Shown here: positions 24,290-35,336 of the stretch, in pieces
Numbering within the stretch: the first letter of the stretch is position 1
Layout: the number at the start of each line of letters is the position of its first letter
Source: Lindgomyces ingoldianus
Lineage: Eukaryota; Ascomycota; Dothideomycetes; Pleosporales; Lindgomycetaceae
Direction: 5' to 3'
Assembly: GCF_010093535.1 (NCBI RefSeq)
Contig: NW_022985202.1
Coordinates: forward strand, 576,331-621,047
DNA: 44,717 nt
Notes under the pieces: generated by a model
Databases searched by the model: none
What the model was told of the DNA's origin: nothing
What the model saw: only the letters and a program-made list of their open reading frames with translations
Made by a program: the position numbers and the translations under genes

Positions 24290-24562
24290 TGTCAGATATG
24301 CGCACCTACTGTCAAGACAGGAGGAACGTTTGACGAAAGCTGCTACATAGTACGAGCAATAAGCTCGAACAGTATGTTGCTGCAAATTGCTGCATNNNNN
24401 NNNNNNNNNNNNNNNNNNNNNNNNNNNNNNNNNNNNNNNNNNNNNNNNNNNNNNNNNNNNNNNNNNNNNNNNNNNNNNNNNNNNNNNNNNAATCATCCCA
24501 TACATCATATCCAAACCCATCATTCATCTCAGGAAGCCCAGAAACAGTGCTTCAATCTGACA
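24290..24562 (-). mobile_element. M3: TGTCAGAT-family short element with assembly gap
   Basis: Reverse-orientation copy: the left edge is TGTCAGATATGCGCACC and the right edge TTCAATCTGACA. It is flanked by identical TCTTT (24285-24289 and 24563-24567). A run of N at 24396-24490 replaces the centre, exactly where the 10-bp minisatellite begins (TGCTGCAAATTGCTGCAT). True length is therefore unknown. Confidence 0.87.
24396..24490. other. 95-base assembly gap
   Basis: A run of N inside M3 at the minisatellite. Open frames called across it are artefacts of the gap. Confidence 0.99.
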
Positions 24563-24934
24563 TCTTTATAAAGCGCTTTTTTATAATTATACTTATAATC
24601 AAACTTTATTATAAACTTAGGGCAGTGCTTAACCTACATACTAGGCTAGTTTAAGCTAACCTAGCCTAGATTACGCTCTGCGCGCAAGGAATTAGCTATA
24701 TTAGCTACAGCTGCAAGCCTAAAGGGAAATCTATGTGTAATAAGCTTATATATGTACTTAATAACTACCTTTTTCTTAACCTTAGTTAAATTCCTTAATT
24801 TAGGCTAGCATTTTACTTGTAAAGGCTGTCTAGCGTGTTAATTACTTAGTGTTGTGTAAAAAAAATTATAAATAGCTGCAGCATGTTATAAGAAAAATTT
24901 GAAGTCTTATTTAAAAGCCTAAAAAGTAAGCTGT

Positions 24935-25548
24935 TGTTACAATCCTTGCTCTAAGGAAATAGTAATTTCGGAGCACAACAGCCTATGGTAAGTTTTTTAG
25001 CGGGAAGGAGAACTTAGCTAAGTCAGGTGTACAGTCCGCTCAGCAGAGTAAGGATATAGAGGAGTATAAAGAAGGCAGGCTGTGGTTTGCACCTAGCAGC
25101 TGTATGGGTAGCTGGGCGTCACTAGTCCGGGATCGGACGGGAATTAGAGGTATAATTATATAATATACAAACAACAGAGTTCTTATTAGAAAGGAACAAT
25201 GTCTCTTAGCTCTATTATAAAGAGGGGGGTAGTCTAACAATAAATCTAAATGTTAATCACAACCTCTAAACCTTAGTTAAGATCAAGACTATATACATAG
25301 GGTTTGCATGCAGTGCATGTTTGCATGCTTGCATGCTTATGTAGCCTACATGGCCTGCAAGCCTGTATGGCTTGCGGTCTTATTAGATGCTACACTCTGT
25401 TAGGCTTTTGTTTAAAAGCTAAAGCTATTTCTTATTTGTTCTGTTATATAATTTGTCTAAGGCAGAGCTAAGCGTCTTTTATCTAACGTTGCCTAGGCTG
25501 TGCGGGACAGCTAATTAGGTTATTACAGTCTGTCTGTTAGCTGTAACA
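24935..25548 (-). repeat. G1 3' LTR (614 bp)
   Basis: Starts TGTTACAATCC and ends GCTGTAACA. The outer part (to about 25260) keeps CpG-containing stretches such as GTCCGGGATCGGACGGG, while the inner part (about 25370-25500) is strongly AT-shifted. Contains repeated TGCATGCTTGCATGC near 25320. Confidence 0.93.
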
Positions 25549-25865
25549 CGCAGGCTTCCCTCCTAGTTAGCGTCCTTGCTGTCACAGTGCTTCTTTTGTA
25601 AGCGTTAGTTTTTTTTTTAGCTAGTGCGTGCTCTTCTTTAAAACCTTACTAGATGTTTAACTTTTTTAACTATGCCTTACTAGGCCTCTTGTCCCTCTGC
25701 TGCTGCTTATTGTCTTTGCACTGTTACTTATTTAGATCCTCTCTGTTATACTAAGATGCGTTCTTATAGTGCCTGTTACTTAAGTAGTTCCTCTTACGTA
25801 ATAACCTTATTATTAAATAAGTGCGTAGAGTGCGTGCAGAAAGGGGGTTGTTGTAACACTTTTGT
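25549..25865. other. G1 3' untranslated side; no gene seen
   Basis: Between the LTR and the plus-strand relic frame. The minus-strand reading is basic and serine-rich with frequent stops, without a recognisable domain. Confidence 0.4.
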
Positions 25866-26300
25866 ATCTAACACAGCTTAGAATTATTTAGAGTAGGAGC
25901 ACAAGAAGCTGCTAGCAGAACTAGCAGTAATTTAAGAAGATAAGATGCGTAAAAAGGAAGAGAAAGTAAAGGTAAAAAAAAAGTTTCTAAAGAAACAAAA
26001 AAAGTCCTTTACATGTCTTTAATCCTTTATTACTTATTAGAAGAGGGCATAGAGGTAGTTAGATCTTTTAGTAGATTAAAGAGTAAAGTATTTAAAAAAA
26101 GACCTTTTATCCCTATATAAGCTTAAAGCGCTTAAGGCAGAAGCTGCAAGTCTTCCTTCTTCTTAACCTATGTTAAAGGGTTGCAGACCTCCTACATCGC
26201 AGCTAGCTAATGCTGCTGCAGTTTTAACTAATGCTAATGTTTTCTAGCCTAGGGGGCTTTTGCTAGGGTAGTTTTACTTAGAAGGGACGCTAGATATTTC
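25866..26300 (+). pseudogene. decayed plus-strand reading frame antisense to G1
   Basis: One plus-strand frame gives a coherent charged coiled-coil-like reading (EHKKLLAELAVI, EDKMRKKEEKVKVKKKFLKK, LKALKAEAASLPSS, GCRPPTSQLANAAAVLT), broken only by TAG/TAA codons where Trp or Gln would be plausible. The minus-strand reading of the same bases looks non-coding. It lies between the gypsy pol end and the 3' LTR, in opposite orientation to gag-pol. I do not recognise the product. It could be an accessory antisense gene of the element, a captured host exon, or a chance frame. Confidence 0.4.
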
Positions 26301-26833
26301 TAAAGAGCAAGAGAGGCATTTAACAAGTTCTTAAGAGGCTCCTAGGTGTTTTTGCTAGTAGGCTAATTCTTTTATTTAACTAAATACTTACTTTCTTTAT
26401 AGTCTAGGATTTTTTTAACTTTATATTCTAATTCTTTTTCCTTTTATCTAGTAATAGCTAACATAATGTTTTTAGGCGCAAGCTTAAGCTTAGAGATATA
26501 AAACTATAAGTATATTTTTATTTTCTTTAGTAGCTTAAGTTTACACGCGCTAGGGCGCGTCTAGATAACTTAATAAGGTTCTATACATTTTTCTGCAAGC
26601 TTTCTTACTAGGTAGGGTAACCTTAAATCCTTAGTGTCTAAGTATATGTAATTATTTAGATGTATTTCTAGTGCAGGTTGCTTTTTTTTGTCTACTGCTT
26701 CTTTTATAGCTTCTTAAGCTAGCTGTGCTTCTTTAGCAAGTTTCTAGTGTAATTCTACTAGTTATGTTGTTCTACTTAAAGCTTCTAGCAGGTTAGTTAG
26801 TTATGTACTATTTAACTTATATTAAGGCAGGTA

Positions 26834-28672
26834 ACATGGTCCACAAGCGAATGTTCAACACAAGCGAGTGTTCCGCCCCACCACCAAAACGCAGCCAACC
26901 TACTATTAACCGCGATGCATTAATAACTATATAATTAATTATCTTTAAAAGAGGCTAGAATTAACCTAGCTATTTAAGCTCTTAATAAAGACGCATCTTT
27001 AACTAAGAGGCGCGCTGCAGCACTCTATAATGTTAATTAAATGGCTCTCTGCCAACAACGCGTAGGGATAACTATGCAACGCGACTGTACAGCTAACAAC
27101 AAGAAGCTTATAAAGCTAGAAAAGGAGGTAATTATTAAGCATATACTTAATCTATATTCCTAAGGATTTGCGCCTACTCTAGGTGCTGTACAAGAGATAG
27201 CTAACAAGCTTCTTACTAAGCGCAGCGCTCCACTAGCAGGTATTAACTAGCTATCTAACTTTGTTGCGCGTACGCTAGTAGTTAAAACCTACCTTAGCTA
27301 ACTATATAATTACTAATAAGCAAAATGTAAAGATCTAGCAATTATAAGCAAGTAGTTTAAGCTTATAAAGGCTACATAATTAAAGTACAGCATTATAGAT
27401 TAGAACATATATAATTTTAACAAGACAGGCTTTTAGATAGAGGTTATATTAAGCTAAATAGTTATTATAGGCATAGATAGACATAATTAGCTAAAGGCTA
27501 TACAGCTAGGCAACTGTAAATAGGTGACAGTTATTGCAGGCATTAACACAGATAGGTGGGCAATACCTTTATACACAATCTTTAAAGGTAAGCATTACTT
27601 ATCTGCCTAGTATAAGGATAAGGATATACTAAAGAACTAGGCTATTAGTGTTAGTAACAACAGCTAGATAACTAACAAACATAGAATTACATAGCTAGAG
27701 CACTTTAATCTGCACATAAAAGATTGCTTAGTAGGCTTATAGCAGCTGCTTATTTTTAATAGCTATAAGAGCTATTACTCTGTTAAATTTCTAGAGCTCT
27801 ATAAGCAGAGGCGTATTATAGCGCTCTGTATGCCAGCACACGCGTCACATATTCTACAGCTGCTTAATGTTAGCTGCTTTTTGCTGTTAAAGCGCGCGTA
27901 CAGTACTAAGATTAGCTAGTTAATCTGCTACTAAATTAACTATATTAACAAGCTAACCTTCTTACTAGCCTTTAAGGCAGCATTTAGTTGCTTAATTATA
28001 ACAGATAATATCTGCGCAGGCTTTAGAGCTACAGGACTAGTCCTATTTAACCTAGAGCTAGTGCTCTTAAAGCTTAATATACAGCTACCTAATTAGCTAG
28101 CTACTCTACTACTAAATACTGCCTAGGAGGCTTAAACACCTAGCAATTCTTATAAGGTTAAGGCTTAATTAACTTTACTATATAATTAAATTTAAAGGCA
28201 TTAGAATTTTATTTTTTTGCTATGCTTAATCTAGTAAAGCAGCTAAGCAAGGGCGCTACTAAGATAGCTTATGTTACTGTTCTACAGCGCAATTAAGCAG
28301 CTACTCTAAAAAGGGCCTGTAAGGCAGCTATAAAGCGTAAGCAGTGTAAAAAGAAGTAAATTTAGAAAGAAAGAACTCTAACAGGTTATTAGGGCTCTAA
28401 GTTAAGTACTTAGAAGCTTGCTAGTATAGCAGGAGGTAGTAAAATGCCTTAGAAGGAGTTAACTGCTAAAAGCAGCGCAGCGCGCGTACAGCGCTGCAAG
28501 CGCTGCAACAAGCCTAGGCATAACTCTTATACATACAAGGATATTAAATAATTCTATAGTAGTTTATTTTATATAGTATATTTTTGCGTTGTTAAATTAA
28601 TAGTCTTTAAAGTTAAATTTAGTAGTGGGGCGGAACACTCGCTTGTGTTAAACATTCGCTTGTGGACCATGT
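26834..28672 (+). mobile_element. P2: third pogo subfamily, inserted in G1
   Basis: 1,839 bp between inverted ends of about 45 bp: the left begins ACATGGTCCACAAGCGAATG and the right ends CATTCGCTTGTGGACCATGT. It is flanked by TA (26832-26833 and 28673-28674). These ends are unrelated to those of P1 and P5, so it answers to a different transposase specificity. The ends still hold intact CpG and CpA bases, while the transposase between them is decayed. Confidence 0.92.
26930..28560 (+). pseudogene. P2 pogo transposase, decayed
   Basis: Plus-strand frame with stops at Trp/Gln positions. Pieces in order: NFNKTGF near 27415 (family FDETGF); QLGNCKWVTVIAGINTDRWAI-like stretch near 27500-27570; LFIFNSYKSYYSVKFLELYKQ-like stretch near 27750-27810, the second catalytic Asp now Asn; CMPAHASHILQLLNVSCF-type motif at about 27825-27885; AFKAAFSCLIITDNI near 27970; and a C-terminal RCKRCNKPRHNSYT knuckle near 28495-28535. 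Same family as P1 but clearly diverged. Not functional. Confidence 0.85.
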
Positions 28673-30733
28673 TATCTAAAATTTGCTTTATATAGAGTTT
28701 CTTTTATTATAGCAGATTGTGTTGTGTTAATAGCTAACTAAGCTATAAGTAGCTATTCTGTCTAATCTATCTGTTTATATAACACATACTTGCGTAGGTA
28801 TTTTTCTATTTTAGCGTTTACTTGTTCTGTTTGTCTGTTAGTCTAGGGATAGTATGCAGTAGAGAGCTTGTGCGTAATCTCTAGGTGTTTAATTGCAGCT
28901 AACTAGAATCTGCTAGTAAATAGTTTATCTCTGTCTAATATAATAGTCTGTAGGCATCTATAAGTAGCTAAGAAATTTTTTTCTAATTTAAACATAAATT
29001 CTTTAACTGTTATACTTTTTTTTAATGCTTATAGGTAAACAAATTTTGTAGTTTTATTAATTACTACTATAATTATGTTGCATAGTCTTTTTATGCCTAG
29101 TTCTCTAGAGGGTAGCAGTCCTGTTATAAAGTCTATAGTTACTAGAGTCTATAGTTAACTTAGTAATGTAATTAGTTACAATTGTCTGTAGAGTTTATGT
29201 TGTCGCAGATTGTTCTTCTAGCATAGGTTACATTCTTATAAGACTTTTGTGCACAAGTGCTTTAGCTGTAGTACCTCTTAGAGTATAGCTGCCTTAAGTT
29301 TCTTCTAGAGTAATCTAATTTTAAAGTGTCTAAACATTAGAGCCTTATAGTATTCTCTAATAAAGTTCTTCTATCCTTATTTAATAATTATAAGAGAGCA
29401 TAGTAGTTCTTTTTAGTTTAGTCTAGCATAGACTAGTCCTTCTGTAGTTTCTTTAAAGATAGCAAATTCTTCTAGTTCCTCTTTACCTTCTTTAAAGTAG
29501 TTAGCCTGTTAACTTAATGCGTCTGCTTGTTAGTTGCTGCTCTCTGCAACGTGCTTAATAATAAAGTTAAATTACGCTAATTCTATTACCTATTATACAT
29601 GCATAAGAGAAAGTTTTTTTAGTTATTAGAAAGGTTACAAAGTTAGTGTAGTTAGTGTAGATAGTAAATTGTTGTCTAAGTCCTTGTAGTTTAACTTTCT
29701 AATTTCTACACACATTAACTATAGCTTTTAGTTCTTTATTAGAAATAGTGTATTTTTGTTCTAATAGTGTGAATTTTGCTAAATAGTAGGCTATAAAATG
29801 CTATTAACTATTTTCTTGTTTCTAAGAAAGAGCTGCTCCTTTAGCTCTTAATAAAGCATCTGTGTTAACTTTTGTTTCTAGTGTAGGGTTGTACATTTAG
29901 AGAATTAGGTAACTAGTAATAGCTTGCTTTAATTCCTAGAAGGCTTCCTCTATGTTAGGTGTCTATTAGAATTTTTGTGATGCCCTTTCTTTAGATGTAG
30001 TATTAGTAAGAGGAAGTGCAATTTTAAAGTAATCTTTAATTATTCTTTACACATAGCCTGTTAGTCCTAAGAACCCTTTAATTTTAGTAACTATTTTTAA
30101 AGTTAGCTATTTAAGCACCTTATTTACCTTAGCTAGGTCTATTTTAATTTCTTCTTTATTAATAATAAATCTAAGATACTTTGTTTTTTAAATGTTAAAC
30201 TTGCATTTTTCTAGTTGCAGGTAGAGTCTGTATTGTCTAAGTCTGTCTAATACTAGCTTTACTTTAGAGATGTGGTCTTGCTAGTCCTTTTTTATGTACA
30301 TAAGGATGTTGTTAAGATATACTAATATAAATATATCTAAGTAAGGGTTAAGCGCTGTATTAATAACTTTTTAAAAGGTTGCTAGGGCATTTATTAACCT
30401 AAATAGCATAATAAGAAGTTTATATAGTCCTTGTAGTGTTTAGAAGGCAGTTATCTATTTATGTTCTTTTTTAATCCTAATTTTATTAAATCTGTCTTAG
30501 ATGTTAAATTTTATAAAGTGCTTAGTTTTTTTAAGCTAATTTATAATGTCCTAGATAATTAAAAAAGAGTACTAATCTTTTATAGTATTGTTATTTAGGG
30601 TCTAGTAGTTCTAGCAGACTCTTACTTTCTTGTTCTTTTTCTTTGCAAAGGTTACTGCTAAGGCTACTAGGCTATTACTCTGCTAGATATAGCCTTGTGC
30701 TAGCATTCTGTTTATATATTCTTGTAGGGCTTC

Positions 30734-30956
30734 TGTAATGAGGTAGGCGCCCCGCCTGCCAAGCCGATACTATACGACTTTCCCCACTGTACCAAAAGGT
30801 ACGCACGAGAATACTTAAGCTAAGTATTCTCGCATAGTATAATATATATATAGGCAATGCTAGGGTAAGCACTAGCACTAGCGGTTGTCTCTAGCCTAGC
30901 CTAAACCTCTATGAGCGAGAGAAGGCCACGTGGTTGACTGTGCCGACCTCGTTACA
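30734..30956 (-). mobile_element. S2: 223-bp solo LTR-like element, copy 2
   Basis: Flanked by identical GCTTC (30729-30733 and 30957-30961). Ends are TGTAATGAGGTAGGCGCC and, on the other strand, TGTAACGAGGTCGGCACA: an inverted repeat matching at 14 of 16 positions. Holds a 27-bp palindrome at 30806-30832 next to a TATATATATA run. Same length as S1 (3240-3462) in opposite orientation. It is inserted between the protease and RT of G1 and is barely mutated, so it is younger than its host. Confidence 0.87.
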
Positions 30957-31749
30957 GCTTCTTTTTATGCCCTAGTTAAGAGTTGTAGCTTATAAGCTTT
31001 TAATTGCAGGTCTAGCTTAAGGTTAATTACATAGTCCTATAGCTAGTGCAGAGGTAGTTCTCTAGGGTCTTCTAGGGTTTTAAACATGTCTTTGTAGTCT
31101 TAGTATTTCTAGAGTAGTTGTTTATTTAATCCTTAGATAATCTAGTAGATTTTAACCTATTTTAAGTCTTACTTATCTTTAAGTTGTTTAAAGGGTACCT
31201 TAATAAGTTTTTCTTTTATTAGATAAACAGCCTATGCTTTTAGTTCTTAGTAAGGGAACTTCTATAGCTTCCTTTTTCTTAAAAGATATCTACTTCCTTC
31301 TTTTACTTATCTATGTATAAGACATAAGTTCTTGTAGCATGCTAACTATGTTATATAGTTATGTTTATCTTTTGTTTTTATAGTTATTATGTGCTAGTTA
31401 ATTCTTAGGTTATGTTTATAAAGCTAGTTGTAACTAAGTATAACTTAGTATTTTCCTCTAAGTAGTAATATGCTAAATAATATCTAGTCTCTTATGTCCT
31501 TAGCTTTTATTATTAATTTATAGATCTTAAGTTAGATTTAACCTTCTCTGTACTTAATTAATAACGCGTTTACTAGAGACACTTAAAAGAGTTTCTTTTT
31601 TCTTTTAAAGAGTATTCTATTCTTATTAACCTAGGAAGAGTTAATTGCTGTAAACATGCAGCTACTGTTAATTAGTGTAAGGCCCTTCTATTTAAGGCCT
31701 ATGTGTCTTAGGGTGATTGTAGTTGTTAGACTTCTTCTAGGTCCTTGTT

Positions 31750-34083
31750 CTACAGCGATAAGAACGCGTAGCTTATGTAAGGTTTCCTTGTAGTCTATGC
31801 TGTTATCTTCTTCTATAGACATAATTATGTTTAATTATTTATGTTCTTAGTCTAGTTATATTTTATATTCTTAGTGTTCTTATATTATACATTTTTTTAC
31901 TAAGCACTAGTTATTTTTAATTTTGTAATGCTAAGGCATCTAGTTACTTTATTAGTAAGCTCTTTATTAAAAGTAATAAAATTTGCAGGTGGGCTAATTA
32001 TTACATTTAGTCTAGGGTTTTTGTTTGTGGCTTGTGCCTGTGCTATAATAGAGGCATTTAGGCATCTCACAAGTTGTAGACATTCTAGGGAGCGTGTTAG
32101 TCTATAGTTTACTTTCCTAGATTCTATGTAGCTACTATCTAGCTTAGTGTTTAGTAGGCTAATGCTTAATATAATACTTATTAATGCATAAGTACTATGT
32201 GTAAGGACATTCCTTTAAGTTATTATAGATAGGAATTAGTTAGACTTATGTTTATCTTGAATATGCTTTAGTTTTTATAATCTATAATAGGTAATTCTAA
32301 TAGTTGCAGTAAAATTTATTATGTTAGAAGCTTTTATAGAGAATATAATAACTTTTAGCCTGTTATGTTTTAAGCTCCTTGCGCGTAATTGCTAGCGCAG
32401 GAGGTAGAGTGCTAGTTTGTTTATTGCACAGGTCTAGGGTTAACAGGGGTGTGCATTGCTAGTCTAGGCCTTCTTCTTTTTTAAGAATTTTTTAGAAGAG
32501 TTTCTACTGTTCTTTCTTATTTATAACAGTGTAGTGTACTATAGCAATTTTCTTAATTATCCTATAGGTTTTAGCGTTATTATTAATGTGTACTTTATAC
32601 ATTGTTTTTCTGCAGTATTTTATGTTGTAAGTATTACTGCATTTCTAATAGTTACTATAACTAAATTAGTAATCTAACTTCTATGCTAAGATCCTAGTTA
32701 TTATCTATCTTAATAGAAATTATTCTTTCCCTTCTTTAATATTTACAACATACGTTGTTGCCTAAGTCTAGCCTTGCTATCCTTTGTAGACAGCTGCTTA
32801 TTCTAGTGCCTAGAATAAATTGTTGCTAGCCTAGACCTTAACTTCCTAGTATTTTATAGGGCATCTCTTAGATTTGTAGTTACCTCTGCATCTCTAGTAG
32901 AGTTGTTTGTCTAGTCTGTCTAGAATCTTAGTCGCTAACAGACCTTATTCTATGTACATTGCTTTTATAGACAGTCTCTTATCTTTATTCTCTAGGTTCC
33001 TAGAGTCTAGGCACTCTTAGCAGTAGTGTTCTACTTTTTTATAGTTAAGGCACGCTTTTTTCTTAAGCTACTTTTGTTATTTGTTAGATAGCGGTAGCTT
33101 TTTACTTTAACAGAACTTACTTTTTTTCTTAGGTAAGCCCTATGTATGCCTAGTGTAACTAAGGTTTATAGGTTTGCTGTTAAACTAGAGGTTCTTTTTC
33201 TTTTTTAGAGACATGTTAGGTTTCTAAGGTGTTACACCTAGTTATTTTTCTTTAAGACATTCTTAGTGTTTTTTATTATATATTGTTGCTTTTTTAATAT
33301 ATGCTTTAAAGGTGTCTAGTTTTCTATTATGCATAAATTTATTTTTTACTGCATTAGATAGTCTATTATAGAACATTCTTTTAACAGCTAGTTAATTAGT
33401 CTATCTGCTAATAGCTAATTATTTGCAAAAGTAAGTTACATAGAGTTAGACTAAGCCTTTTTCTTATTATAGAGTGTCTATTTTATTTACTGCCTTTTTT
33501 CTTTAATTAGCTATTCTATAAATAGTAGTTAATGCTTGTTTAAAGGCTTTAAAGTTCTAGAAGATTCTTTAAGTCTTAAAAAAAAGCACATCTTTAGTTG
33601 TCTTATACTTTATCTAGTTATCTGCGTGTAGTTAAAACTATATTACTAAGGATTCTTTTAAGTGTAGTCTTATTTATAAGATTATTTCTTTGTCTGTTTT
33701 AAAGGCACCTTTGTTATATTACATATAAAGGTAGCACTTAGTGAAGAACAGCTTAAGATTCTTAGCTATTTTATTAAAAGGTTTAAGTAGAGCTAGACAT
33801 AGTAATTTCTTTAATTTAATGCTAGCTTTTTTTGCTGCAGTGTTTCTAAGCTTAGCTATCTCTAAATAAAGTGCATAGAGCTGTTAAGTTAGAGGTTGCT
33901 AGACATAGTGTTAAAGTTAGGCCTTAAGCATCTTAAGTTTTTATTAAAGATATTATATTTACTAGTTCTATTCTTTCTTGTTTCTAGACAGGATCTTGCT
34001 AGTGCCTGCAGCATTAGCCCCCGTCATACTAGTATTAAAGGATGAGGTGTGAGGAGCTATACTTTGCAGATAGTAGTAATTAA
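31750..34083 (-). pseudogene. G1 gag region and 5' untranslated part, decayed
   Basis: Lies between the 5' LTR and the protease. The minus-strand reading gives basic, Lys/Leu/Gln-rich pieces such as RGLKTLNKHQLLF- and ANNQLLADRLI-like runs with many TAG/TAA stops, which suits a capsid/nucleocapsid protein. A CCHC knuckle could not be found intact. Assignment is mainly from position. Confidence 0.5.
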
Positions 34084-34697
34084 TGTTATAATTCTTGCTT
34101 TAAAGAAATAGTAATTTTAGAGCATAACAGCTTATAGTAAGTTTTTTAGCAGGAAGAAGAACTTAGCTAAGTTAGGTGTACAGTCTGCTTAGCAGAGTAA
34201 GGATATAGAGAAGTATAAAGAAGGCAGGCTGTAGTTTGCACCTAGCAGCTGTATGGGTAGCTAGGCGTTACTAGTGCAGGATTAGACAGGAATTAGAGGT
34301 ATAATTATATAATATACAAACAACAGAGTTCTTATTAGAAAGAAACAATGTCTCTTAGATTTATTATAAAGAGGGGGGTAGTCTAACAATAAATCTAAAT
34401 ATTAATTATAACCTCTAAACCTTAGTTAAGATTAAGACTATATACATAGGGTTTACATGCAGTGTATGTTTGCATGCTTGCATGCTCACGTAGCCTGCAT
34501 CGCCTGCAAGCCTGTATGGCTTGCGGTCTTATTAGATGCTACACTCTGTCAGGCTTTTGTCTAAAAGCCGAAGCCATTCCTCATCCGTCCTGTCACGTGA
34601 TTCGTCTAAGGCGGAGCTAAGCGTCTTCCATCCGACGTCGCCTAGGCTGTGCGGGACAGCTAATTAGGTTATTACAGTCTGTCTGTTAGCTGTAACA
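34084..34697 (-). repeat. G1 5' LTR (614 bp)
   Basis: Starts TGTTATAATTC and ends GCTGTAACA. Here the inner part (34084-34430) is AT-shifted, whereas the outer part (about 34480-34660) keeps CCGAAGCCATTCC and CACGTGATTCGTC, the reverse of the pattern in the partner LTR. Confidence 0.93.
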
Positions 34698-34832
34698 GCT
34701 GTATTTAACATTCTTTAGAAGATTTAATCTAGTGTTATTGTTGAGGCATTATGTAGATAGGTAGAGTGTAGTAGGGGCTTAGCAAAAGTGGCTGGCTAAC
34801 CTGTGTAGCCGGCCAACCTGTTAAGTACGTTA

Positions 34833-35336
34833 CACAGAACAATTTATTCTTAAGAATTAATATTATTTAGTATACTAAGGTAAACTATAGAATACTAGCG
34901 CTATAAGGATTTTTACTATTAAAAAGTTGCAACTTAAAGCATACATGTAAAAATTCTTTTATATAAAAGTAAACTAGACACTAAATAAAAAAAGTATTAG
35001 CTTTAAAAGATAAAAATTAATAAAATTAAGTAGTACTATATAAATTACTAATTTAGTTAGTAGTGTTACATAGTACATACTAGATACATTAACACCCTTT
35101 GTATTATCTCTTACTAACATAGACTAGATAAATGTGTACTTTAATAACATATAAAATGTAATTATACAAAGTAATAAAATTAAAGTCTTAGTTATGTGTA
35201 AATAAAGTTACCTATTCTTTAACATATAAAAAAAGAAATTAATGTTTTCCTTTATAAAATGCAAACTTTAACAACTGTATAAAAGGTTTAGCTATCCTTA
35301 TATAAAACAGCTTTACATAATGCTTAAGAACGCTAG
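34833..35336 (+). pseudogene. E0 protease to pre-integrase region, decayed
   Basis: Resumes E0 after P5 (ATTTATTCTTAAGAATTAA, TAGTATACTAAGGTAAACTA) and parallels E2 12650-13150, including the GAG-pre-integrase block. S3 is inserted at GCTAG. No frame survives. Confidence 0.7.

Larger units (their letters stand above)
23040..24934 (-). pseudogene. P5 pogo transposase, decayed and interrupted
   Basis: On the minus strand the sequence parallels P1 across the whole transposase: the C-terminal basic region lies near 23150-23230, the catalytic core across 23700-24290, and the N-terminal part in 24563-24934 beyond M3. G1 then interrupts the N-terminal end, which resumes at 34703. No open frame survives. 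Family assignment comes from the collinearity with P1 and the terminal repeats. Confidence 0.7.
26300..31750 (-). pseudogene. G1 pol: protease, RT, RNase H, integrase, decayed
   Basis: Minus-strand reading, interrupted by S2 and P2. Protease near 31655-31715 reads GLTLINSSC for the expected LVDSGC. Reverse transcriptase (about 30733-29960) shows QDRFNKIRI, LFRLINALATFQKVINTAL, VYLNNILMY for YLDDILIY, CKFNIQKTKYLRFII and IKGFLGLTGYV. RNase H (about 29960-29500) shows TKVNTDALLRAKGAALSQ and KELLAIV. The integrase zinc-binding part near 29250 shows CNLCQKN. The C-terminal part (26830-26400), beyond P2, shows IYLDTKDLRL and KLAEKCIEPYQVIQ-like sequence. Both RT catalytic Asp codons are now Asn (AAC AAC near 30308-30317). 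The enzyme would replicate and integrate the element; this copy cannot. Confidence 0.85.
24935..34697 (-). mobile_element. G1: Ty3/gypsy retrotransposon (minus)
   Basis: Flanked by 614-bp LTRs and by identical GCTGT (24930-24934 and 34698-34702). Minus-strand order is gag, protease, reverse transcriptase, RNase H, integrase, the gypsy arrangement. A purine tract AGGAGGGAAG directly inside the 3' LTR (complement of about 25554-25563) is the likely second-strand primer. P2 and S2 are inserted in it. All domains are decayed. Confidence 0.92.
22922..34830 (-). mobile_element. P5: second pogo subfamily, carrying M3 and gypsy G1
   Basis: Inverted ends of about 55 bp: the left begins ACGTACCTAACAGATTGGCC and the right ends GGCCAACCTGTTAAGTACGT, flanked by TA at 22920-22921 and 34831-34832. 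The end sequence differs from P1 but shares CACTTTTGCTAAGCCCC-like inner bases. Own sequence is 22922-24289, 24563-24934 and 34698-34830; the rest is nested M3 and G1. It lies in the protease-side part of E0, whose sequence continues directly at 34833. Confidence 0.88.
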
